Shown here: positions 1 to 5,153 of the stretch, one piece after another
Layout of the letters: every line of letters starts with the position of its first letter
How positions within the stretch are numbered: position 1 is the first letter of the stretch
Assembly: GCA_002407925.1 (NCBI GenBank)
Contig: DHPN01000002.1
Span: 1 to 7,237 of the forward strand
Source of the DNA: Atopobiaceae bacterium UBA5363
GTDB taxonomy: Bacteria; Actinomycetota; Coriobacteriia; Coriobacteriales; Atopobiaceae
DNA: 7,237 nucleotides
Direction of reading: 5' to 3'
Notes under the pieces: generated by a model
Database searches by the model: none
What the model was told of the DNA's origin: nothing
The model's input: the letters and a program-made list of their open reading frames with translations, nothing else
Made by a program: the position numbers and the translations under genes

Positions 1-77
1 TTGCGCACCTGTGCTGCATCGGCTATCTCTGTTCCCAAGGTCTTTTCCACTGTCACGAGCCTATGGTTGTCACTCAA
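1..77 (-). CDS. Possible 5' fragment of an unidentified gene, cut by the left edge
   Basis: One minus-strand frame stays open from about position 106 to the edge and reads like coding sequence: after a TTG start at 75-77 it gives MSDNHRLVTVEKTL followed by GTEIADAAQVR. GTG codons at 54-56 and 48-50 are alternative starts. About 60 percent of its third codon positions are G or C, in line with the neighbours. The other two minus frames are broken by stops or lack a start. No good Shine-Dalgarno precedes the TTG; an AGG lies 9 bases before the second GTG. A TATGAT box lies about 24 bases upstream of the TTG. The fragment is too short to assign a family. It follows the membrane-protein gene in the same direction but behind a weak hairpin, so it may be a separate unit. 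Confidence 0.35.
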   Translation of the reverse strand, partial: MSDNHRLVTVEKTLGTEIADAAQVR

Positions 78-100
78 TACATCTATGCCAGATACATCCC

Positions 101-131
101 ATCATAGACTGCGCAGCACCCTCAAGGGCAA
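101..131 (-). promoter_or_regulatory. Weak candidate promoter for the left-edge gene
   Basis: On the minus strand a TATGAT hexamer (101-106, five of six matches to the sigma-70 -10 consensus) is preceded 19 bases upstream by TTGCCC (126-131, four of six matches to -35). The 19-base spacer is longer than ideal. It is placed to drive the partial gene at 1-77. Hexamers of this quality occur by chance, so this is only a suggestion. Confidence 0.22.
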
Positions 132-159
132 AGCAACGGCGCGGTTGATCAGAGCTCCA

Positions 160-176
160 CAAAAGCTTCCCAAGCT
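160..176 (-). terminator. Weak hairpin after the membrane-protein gene
   Basis: Read on the minus strand, AGCTT-GGG-AAGCT forms a 5-bp stem with a 3-base loop, followed by three further T residues before a G. It starts 14 bases after the stop codon of the gene at 190-537, which is where an intrinsic terminator would be expected. The stem is short and AT-rich, so termination would be leaky at best. The remaining bases between 78 and 189 show only this and the candidate promoter. Confidence 0.25.
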
Positions 177-189
177 GCTTTCCTTATCG

Positions 190-537
190 TCACTGAGCGT
201 GCAGCAGCCTCCAGGCCACGGTCGGCATTACGACATCGACGACGAGAGCTAAAGCGAAAACTGGCTCGAAGCTCGCTGCAAGAACCCATTTGATGATGGT
301 CATCACGACAGCGGCGGCACTTGCAACTGACCAGAGCACAAAGCCTGAGAGCCTACGGGCAAAAAGGACCACCGCCAGGCCGATAACCATGCATGCCTTG
401 ACCGCGACGAAGATGACGTTAAGAGGCGTCGTGCCGATCGGAAAGAGCATGAAAGCGCCGACTACGGCTGCGGCGACACTGATCCAAAGCCACACGCTCG
501 CAGGAGCGCTCAATCTCATTTCATTGTCTTTGCTCAT
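190..537 (-). CDS. Small four-helix integral membrane protein of unknown function
   Basis: This is a 115-residue hydrophobic protein that I cannot assign to a named family. Four membrane segments are visible at about residues 14-32, 39-59, 65-86 and 91-111. Positive charges sit at the N-terminus (K3, R8), between helices 2 and 3 (R61, R62) and near the C-terminal end (R110), which by the positive-inside rule predicts both ends in the cytoplasm. No signal peptide, cysteine pair or obvious catalytic motif is seen; single charged residues within or beside helices (K47, K83, D101) could be functional. The ATG at 535-537 is preceded by AGGA 7 bases upstream, and that sequence overlaps the stop codon of the aldolase-like gene 9 bases away. 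The two genes are therefore almost certainly cotranscribed and probably translationally coupled. It could be a small transporter subunit or a general helper membrane protein, but nothing in the sequence decides this. Confidence 0.78.
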   Translation of the reverse strand: MSKDNEMRLSAPASVWLWISVAAAVVGAFMLFPIGTTPLNVIFVAVKACMVIGLAVVLFARRLSGFVLWSVASAAAVVMTIIKWVLAASFEPVFALALVVDVVMPTVAWRLLHAQ

Positions 538-546
538 CGCTCGATC

Positions 547-1200
547 CTAACGACCAGTAGCTTGCAGCAGTTCATGCGCATGATCAAGGTCTTTCTCAAT
601 CTCGGCAAAGTCCCCTTTGGCAAGAAGCTGCGGCTTTACCATCCAATCAGTTACACCGATAGCTTCAATGTAAGGGGAAGCAAGGTAGCGTGTGACATCT
701 TGTGGGCTTACACCACCCATCGGCATGTACGTGCTGCCCTTGAATGCTGCGCCAAACAGCTCAGCGGAGGGCAATGTTGGCGCATCTCCTGCTGGCATGA
801 TACCCGTGAGCGTCAAGCCAAGCTTGTTGGAGTGGAAGATGCCCCCTTCGTCCACCGTGACAGAGATCACCGGGACGCCCACGGCCAGCCCGTGCTCGCA
901 GATGGCCTGCGTATAATTGGGGACCGTGACAAAAGAGGCCCCCGCATCCTTCGCGGCGTCAAGTTGCGAGGTAGTGACGATTTCAGAAATGCCGACAAGC
1001 ATTTCTGGATGCAGCGTAGCAAGCGCTTTGACTATCGACAACGTCTTTTCGCCCTCATAGCATACGATCAGCGCATCGAAGCCGCGCTTTTCCAGAGCGT
1101 CCGCCAGCTTATAGGCATCGTCTTCCGAAGAGATTCTCACAATAGGGACGAGTGCGGCATGATGAAGCTGTGCATAGAAACTTGAAAATCCCTCAGACAT
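547..1200 (-). CDS. KDPG/KHG aldolase-family protein lacking the canonical catalytic residues
   Basis: The product is a 217-residue (beta/alpha)8-barrel protein of the 2-keto-3-deoxy-6-phosphogluconate / 4-hydroxy-2-oxoglutarate aldolase family (Eda-like), of usual family length. Recognisable blocks are ALVPIVRISS (16-25), the LVGISEIVTTSQLDAAKDAGASF region (68-90), MPAG (135-138) and PMGGVSPQDV (160-169). Aligned to E. coli Eda as I recall it, residues 40-138 match without gaps. The key residues differ: the Schiff-base Lys133 is Gly133, catalytic Glu45 is Ile45, Arg49 is Glu49, Thr73 is Glu73 and Thr161 is Met161; the C-terminal GGSW phosphate-binding motif reads VTDW (183-186). Normal Class I aldolase chemistry is therefore unlikely. 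The start at 1198-1200 is chosen because a very strong Shine-Dalgarno (AAGGAGAGG, 1208-1216) lies 7 bases upstream; the ATG at 1222-1224 lies upstream of that site. Fold assignment is confident; substrate and activity are unknown. Confidence 0.93.
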   Translation of the reverse strand: MSEGFSSFYAQLHHAALVPIVRISSEDDAYKLADALEKRGFDALIVCYEGEKTLSIVKALATLHPEMLVGISEIVTTSQLDAAKDAGASFVTVPNYTQAICEHGLAVGVPVISVTVDEGGIFHSNKLGLTLTGIMPAGDAPTLPSAELFGAAFKGSTYMPMGGVSPQDVTRYLASPYIEAIGVTDWMVKPQLLAKGDFAEIEKDLDHAHELLQATGR

Positions 1201-1201
1201 C

Positions 1202-1231
1202 TTGACACCTCTCCTTAGTCTCATAAAAAAT
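1202..1231 (+). promoter_or_regulatory. Candidate sigma-70 promoter toward the aldose-epimerase gene
   Basis: A perfect -35 hexamer TTGACA occupies 1202-1207. An A-rich -10 candidate follows: TAAAAA at 1224-1229 (spacer 16, four of six matches) or AAAAAT at 1226-1231 (spacer 18, four of six). Transcription would start near 1236 and leave a leader of about 140 bases before the gene at 1376. The caveat is that this sequence directly adjoins the Shine-Dalgarno of the divergent gene, so part of the match may be incidental. Confidence 0.32.
1208..1216 (-). promoter_or_regulatory. Strong ribosome-binding site that fixes the aldolase-like start
   Basis: On the minus strand AAGGAGAGG lies 7 bases before the ATG at 1198-1200. 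It is nearly fully complementary to the 16S rRNA 3' end and is the strongest Shine-Dalgarno in the window. It excludes the upstream in-frame ATG at 1222-1224, for which no such site exists, and suggests the gene is meant to be translated efficiently. Confidence 0.8.
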
Positions 1232-1240
1232 AGACACTTT

Positions 1241-1285
1241 CATGACGGCTTGTATGACTTTAAAAGAGCATTTACGCCGTTCATG
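1241..1285. repeat. Imperfect inverted repeat in the divergent intergenic region
   Basis: CATGACGGC (1241-1249) is mirrored by GCCGTTCATG (1276-1285), whose reverse complement is CATGAACGGC. The arms pair over 9 bp with one bulged base and are separated by 26 bases. In the RNA this would be a long hairpin in the leader of the plus-strand gene; in DNA it could be two half-sites for a regulator acting on both divergent genes. No family of regulator can be named from the sequence. Confidence 0.4.
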
Positions 1286-1311
1286 TACCCCAAAGCGATT
1301 GTCTTAACACA

Positions 1312-1339
1312 TTCAAGCAGACTAGATCATACTGCTGAA
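1312..1339. repeat. Imperfect inverted repeat, candidate operator or leader hairpin
   Basis: TTCAAGCAG (1312-1320) faces CTGCTGAA (1332-1339) across an 11-base spacer. The arms pair over 8 bp with A1315 bulged. The spacing of arm centres, about two helical turns, would suit a dimeric DNA-binding protein, and the 3' arm abuts the GAAGGAAG sequence at 1337-1344. It lies 37 bases before the aldose-epimerase start, so it could also act as an RNA hairpin. There is no direct evidence of function. Confidence 0.38.
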
Positions 1340-1375
1340 GGAAGTTCGGTATGCATTAAGGGGAAAAGAGTCTCG

Positions 1376-2281
1376 ATGTCCGAGCTAATCACGTTGTCAA
1401 GCGGTAGATTTCAAGCTCAGGTCTCCACGCTGGGGGCGGAGCTTCATAGTTTGAAGCGAGATGACGATGAATACCTTTGGCAAGGCGACCCGAGATTTTG
1501 GGGACGTCACGCCCCAGTCCTCTTTCCAATTGTCGGCACGCTGAGAAACGACAAGGCTAGCTGCTCGGCCGGCATCTGCCACATGAGCAGGCATGGTTTT
1601 GCTCGTGAAAGGGAATTCGTAAGGGAACGGACCAGCCCTGAAAGTGTGACGCTGCGACTCGATGCAGACAAAGAGACGTTGCGCGCCTACCCATACGCAT
1701 TCGATCTTGCCGTTACCTATACGCTTAAGGCTGCAGAGGACAAGGCGACCGGCACGCTTTGCCAACGCTTCGACGTAACCAACACGGGCGACGTTGACCT
1801 GCCTTTTTCACTAGGAGGTCATCCTGCGTTTAATGTGCCTTTCCGCAGCGAGGGCCGATGGGAGGACTACGAGCTCGTCTTTTCGCGTCCATGGACATGC
1901 AAATCAGCTGCCGTCACAGCAGAGGGCCTTTGGGACTATTCGACTAAAGTCCACGTTCTTGCGGATGCGGATCGTCTTCCCTTGCGACGCACGCTCTTTG
2001 CCCACGACACGCTGGTACTCAAGGATACGCCGGACGCAACTGTCGTCCTTGCGCACAACGACGGCCGCCCGCTCCTTCGAGTCGACTTCGGTGGCTTCCC
2101 CTATCTCGGCATATGGTCAGCCGGTGGAAAGGCAGGCAACGCCCCATTCCTCGCAATCGAGCCTTGGTGCGGCACGGCAACACGCACCGACGAAGACGAT
2201 GTCTTCGAACGCAAGCAAGGAATGCTGTTCGCCTCGCCCCAGCAATACGTCACACACTCGTTTAGCATAACGATCCTGTAG
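1376..2281 (+). CDS. Aldose 1-epimerase family protein, LacX/YeaD-like
   Basis: The product is a 301-residue protein of the galactose-mutarotase-like superfamily. Members interconvert alpha and beta anomers of free or phosphorylated aldoses, in the cytoplasm here because no signal peptide is present. The LacX-like subgroup is indicated by LWQGDPRFWGRHAPVLFPIVG (34-54), HGFARE (73-78), GGHPAFNVP (147-155), YLGIWS (243-248) and FLAIEPW (258-264). By analogy with GalM, His73, His149 and Glu262 are the likely catalytic residues, and all are present. The open frame extends upstream to 1202, but similarity begins at the ATG at 1376-1378; an AAGGGG lies 12 bases upstream and an AGAG nearer, so the ribosome site is only moderate. 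The gene diverges from the aldolase-like operon and converges on valS, 8 bases away. The precise sugar is not deducible; LacX relatives sit in sugar-utilisation operons. Confidence 0.92.
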   Translation: MSELITLSSGRFQAQVSTLGAELHSLKRDDDEYLWQGDPRFWGRHAPVLFPIVGTLRNDKASCSAGICHMSRHGFAREREFVRERTSPESVTLRLDADKETLRAYPYAFDLAVTYTLKAAEDKATGTLCQRFDVTNTGDVDLPFSLGGHPAFNVPFRSEGRWEDYELVFSRPWTCKSAAVTAEGLWDYSTKVHVLADADRLPLRRTLFAHDTLVLKDTPDATVVLAHNDGRPLLRVDFGGFPYLGIWSAGGKAGNAPFLAIEPWCGTATRTDEDDVFERKQGMLFASPQQYVTHSFSITIL

Positions 2282-2289
2282 CAAAAATG

Positions 2290-5001
2290 TCAGCGAAGAT
2301 CGGCAAGCTGCTCATTAAGCTGTTGGATGACTTGCTCGAGCTCGACAGAGCGCTCACGCTTCTTTTGCACGATCTCAGGCGATGCTTTGGACATGAAGCC
2401 CGCGTTCGCAAGGGTTTTCTTCGTAGAGAGAAGCTCCTTGTTCGCCTTTTGAAGCTCCTTGCTGAGATGGGCGGCTTCTGCCTCAAAATCGATGAGGCCC
2501 CCAAGAGCAACAAAGATCTCTAGGTCGCCGTCAACAACAGAGACGGAGCCGGATGGCTTAGTGGTCTTTTCCCCGACCGTAAGATGGCTGATCTTGCCTA
2601 CGCTCGAGATGAAGTCACGCTGGTCCTCCAAAATAGCGACATTTTGGCTTGACGTGCGCACCGCCACGCCAAGATTGGTGCGCGGAGACAGGCGGTAGCG
2701 CGCACGCGTGGAGCGCACCACTGAAACAAGCCTTTTTGCGAGTTCAAAGTTATGCTCAGCCCTGTCGTTTATAAAGCCAGAGAGCAGCTTGGGTTCGGGC
2801 CAAGAAGAGCTCATCAAGAGACGATTCTCATGGGACTGGTAGCCGCCATCGCAAGAGCGATCAAGCTCGCTTGCCGGCAGGAGGTCCCAGATCTTCTCTG
2901 TCACAAAAGGCATAGCCGGATGCAACAAGCGCAAGCTTGCATCAAGAACAAAGACGAGGTTGCGCTGCACTTGCAGGCGCTCGGCTGGCGTACCGTCAAG
3001 CAAGCGGCTCTTACAGAGCTCGATGTACCAGTCGCAAACTTCATTCCAGAAGAAAGACTGCAGGTCGCGAGCATAATCACCAAAGTTATATACTTCAAGC
3101 TGGGAAGTGGCCAAAGAGACTTCCCGCGCAAGTCGGGAAAGCATCCAAGCATCCTCTGCGGTTTTGGCCACTGGCTCGCCAGGCTGATAGTCCTTGAGAT
3201 TCATCTGCACGAAGCGGCTGGCGTTCCAGATCTTCGTCACAAACGAGCGTGAGGCATCTGTGCGCGGGGAGCTGATCAGCTTCTTGGTCCTCTTGTCAAT
3301 CTCGGCATCGAATTTCACGTCTTGGTTAGTTGTGATCAATGTGAGCAGGTTATGGCGCATTGCATCAGCGCCGTACTTCTCAATGAGGTCCATCGGGTCA
3401 ACCCCGTTACCCTTGGACTTGGACATACGGCTACCGTCTTTTGCAAGAATCGTCGCATAGATGTACACATCATGAAAGGGGACCTCATCAGTGAAGTACA
3501 ACGAACTCATAATCATGCGCGCGACCCAAAGGGCGATGATGTCACGAGCCGTAACGAGCACTTTTGTCGGGTAGTGGTCCTTCAGCTGCTCAGGATGGTC
3601 AGGCCATCCTTGCGTCGCAAATGGCCAAAGCTGCGAGGAAAACCATGTGTCAAGGACGTCCTCGTCCTGGCGAATATGATGCCCATGGCATTTCGGGCAC
3701 TCTACAGGATCGTTCATACAAGCGTCTTCCCAACCACAGTCATCGCAATAAAACACCGGAATGCGATGGCCCCACCAAAGCTGTCTGCTGATGCACCAAT
3801 CCTTCAGATTTTCCATCCATGTCAGGTACGTCTGCGTCCAGCGCGCAGGATGGAACGTGACCTCACCATCAGCGACGGCCTTCGTCGCTCGCTCCTTGAG
3901 CTTGTCGACAGCAACGAACCACTGCTCAGAAAGCCATGGCTCCAATGCCGAATCACAGCGATAGCAATGCATTACTGAGTGGTCAAGATCCTCGACATGG
4001 TCTAGGAGCCCGTGCTCATCGAACCATGCGACAATGGCCTCACGCGCTTGGTCACGGTCCATGCCAGAAAACTCGCCATAGCCCGGCACCACCACGGCAT
4101 GCTCATCAAAGATGTTGATCTGAGGCAGGTCGTGGCTCTGGCCCATGGCATAGTCGTTAGGATCATGAGCAGGCGTAACCTTCACAAATCCAGTGCCGAA
4201 GTTTTGGTCGACGTGCCAATCGGAAAAAATCGGAATTTTGCGATTGACGATCGGCAAAAGCACCGTGTGCCCCACAAACTTCGCCTTATCCGGGTCTGAT
4301 GGGCTCACTGCCACGCCAGTGTCCCCAAGCATCGTCTCGGGCCGAGTGGTTGCCACTGTGACATAGCTAACACCATCCACGGGCTCGGCAAGCGGATAGC
4401 GCAAAAACCAGAGGTGGCCGTGCTCGTCATGGTACTCCGCCTCATCATCGGAGATGGCCGTGCAACAGCTCGGACACCAATTTACAATACGCTTGCCACG
4501 ATAGATGAGACCAGCATGGTACCAATCGCAGAACACCTTGCGCACGGCTTTGGCGTACTCCGGGCTCATGGTGAACTTTTCGTCTTCAAAGTCAATTGAG
4601 CAGCCCATGCGTCGTATCTGATCGACGATCACGCCGCCGTATTCGCGACGCCAGTCCCAGCAGGCATCAACGAACTTGTCACGCCCCAGCTCGAGACGAG
4701 ATATGCCTTCGCTTTTGAGCTTCTTGTCAACTTTTGTCTGAGTTGCGATGCCGGCGTGGTCCGTGCCCAAAATCCACCGCGTCGAACGTCCGCGCATACG
4801 GTTGTAGCGAATGAAGGTGTCTTGGATCGTATCGTCCATCGCATGGCCCATGTGCAAAATGCCAGTCACGTTTGGCGGCGGGATCACGACCGTGCAATCG
4901 CCCACGCCCTTGTTGCGCCGATAACAACCTGCTTCCATCCAGCGCTTGATTTGCTCAGGCTCATTTGCTGCAGGGTCATACGTTTTCGGCATTTCTTCCA
5001 C
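2290..5001 (-). CDS. valS: Valyl-tRNA synthetase
   Basis: The 903-residue class Ia synthetase charges tRNA-Val with valine in the cytoplasm. Visible in order are: the HIGH signature as HMGH (50-53) after PPPNVTG; a CPSCC cluster (176-180); the CP1 editing domain with TTRPETMLGD (218-227), which clears mischarged threonine; Cys pairs at 346/349 and at 419/422 with 435/438, possible zinc knuckles; the DIIALWVARMIM helix (487-498); the KMSKS signature as RMSKS (525-529); the anticodon-binding domain from KIWNASRF (590-597); and a C-terminal coiled coil (about 840-903) with repeated L, E and K, typical of ValS. Compared with recalled E. coli ValS there are about 12 extra residues near 570-585. 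The start is either GTG (4999-5001, AAAGG 8 bases upstream) or ATG three codons later (4990-4992, GGA 4 bases upstream); GTG is preferred. The gene lies downstream of clpX and ends tail-to-tail with the epimerase gene. Confidence 0.98.
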   Translation of the reverse strand: MEEMPKTYDPAANEPEQIKRWMEAGCYRRNKGVGDCTVVIPPPNVTGILHMGHAMDDTIQDTFIRYNRMRGRSTRWILGTDHAGIATQTKVDKKLKSEGISRLELGRDKFVDACWDWRREYGGVIVDQIRRMGCSIDFEDEKFTMSPEYAKAVRKVFCDWYHAGLIYRGKRIVNWCPSCCTAISDDEAEYHDEHGHLWFLRYPLAEPVDGVSYVTVATTRPETMLGDTGVAVSPSDPDKAKFVGHTVLLPIVNRKIPIFSDWHVDQNFGTGFVKVTPAHDPNDYAMGQSHDLPQINIFDEHAVVVPGYGEFSGMDRDQAREAIVAWFDEHGLLDHVEDLDHSVMHCYRCDSALEPWLSEQWFVAVDKLKERATKAVADGEVTFHPARWTQTYLTWMENLKDWCISRQLWWGHRIPVFYCDDCGWEDACMNDPVECPKCHGHHIRQDEDVLDTWFSSQLWPFATQGWPDHPEQLKDHYPTKVLVTARDIIALWVARMIMSSLYFTDEVPFHDVYIYATILAKDGSRMSKSKGNGVDPMDLIEKYGADAMRHNLLTLITTNQDVKFDAEIDKRTKKLISSPRTDASRSFVTKIWNASRFVQMNLKDYQPGEPVAKTAEDAWMLSRLAREVSLATSQLEVYNFGDYARDLQSFFWNEVCDWYIELCKSRLLDGTPAERLQVQRNLVFVLDASLRLLHPAMPFVTEKIWDLLPASELDRSCDGGYQSHENRLLMSSSWPEPKLLSGFINDRAEHNFELAKRLVSVVRSTRARYRLSPRTNLGVAVRTSSQNVAILEDQRDFISSVGKISHLTVGEKTTKPSGSVSVVDGDLEIFVALGGLIDFEAEAAHLSKELQKANKELLSTKKTLANAGFMSKASPEIVQKKRERSVELEQVIQQLNEQLADLR

Positions 5002-5153
5002 GATCTTCGCCTTTCGCTAAGCACAGCTACAAGGTAGGCACTCATGTCTGGGAGCGCGCGGCGCAGCTAAGCCACCTGTACGTCACGGTCAGTTAGTCTA
5101 GCACGCTTTCCTTGTCCTCATATGGGAGCCACGCAACAAGATCTTGACTTATC
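5002..5153 (-). promoter_or_regulatory. clpX-valS spacer, probable valS leader with a weak extended -10
   Basis: The 152 bases between the clpX stop and the valS start contain no credible open frame. On the minus strand TGCTAGACT (5095-5103) fits an extended -10 element (TGn followed by TAGACT, four of six matches), without a convincing -35. A start there would give a leader of about 85-90 bases. A GC-rich stretch (AGCGCGCGGCGCAGCT, 5053-5068) can fold only weakly. There is no strong intrinsic terminator after clpX, so valS may also be read through from the clp operon. The conserved T-box element (AGGGTGGNACCGCG) is not present. Confidence 0.3.

Noticed and set aside
1..252. Plus-strand open frame of 83 residues starting with TTG at the left edge
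   Set aside because: It overlaps the well-supported membrane-protein gene on the other strand, has a low-complexity composition without a hydrophobic core or known motif, and no ribosome site can be seen.
562..1185. Long plus-strand open frame (207 residues) antisense to the aldolase-like gene
   Set aside because: It lies wholly opposite a gene with clear family similarity. Its translation is rich in Arg, His and Cys with no recognisable motif, as expected of a shadow frame in GC-rich DNA.
1201..1224. Upstream ATG (1222-1224) as the aldolase-like start
   Set aside because: The strong Shine-Dalgarno lies between it and the ATG at 1198-1200, so the downstream start is used.
1202..1375. N-terminal extension of the epimerase frame up to 1202
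   Set aside because: Family similarity starts at the ATG at 1376. The extension overlaps the divergent promoter region and the inverted repeats, and it has no ribosome site.
3322..3978. 218-residue plus-strand open frame inside valS
   Set aside because: It is antisense to conserved ValS motifs and has no domain of its own; it is a shadow of codon bias.
5002..5153. T-box riboswitch before valS
   Set aside because: A GGTGGC followed later by CCGCG is faintly reminiscent, but the contiguous AGGGTGGNACCGCG element, the specifier stem and a terminator are all absent.
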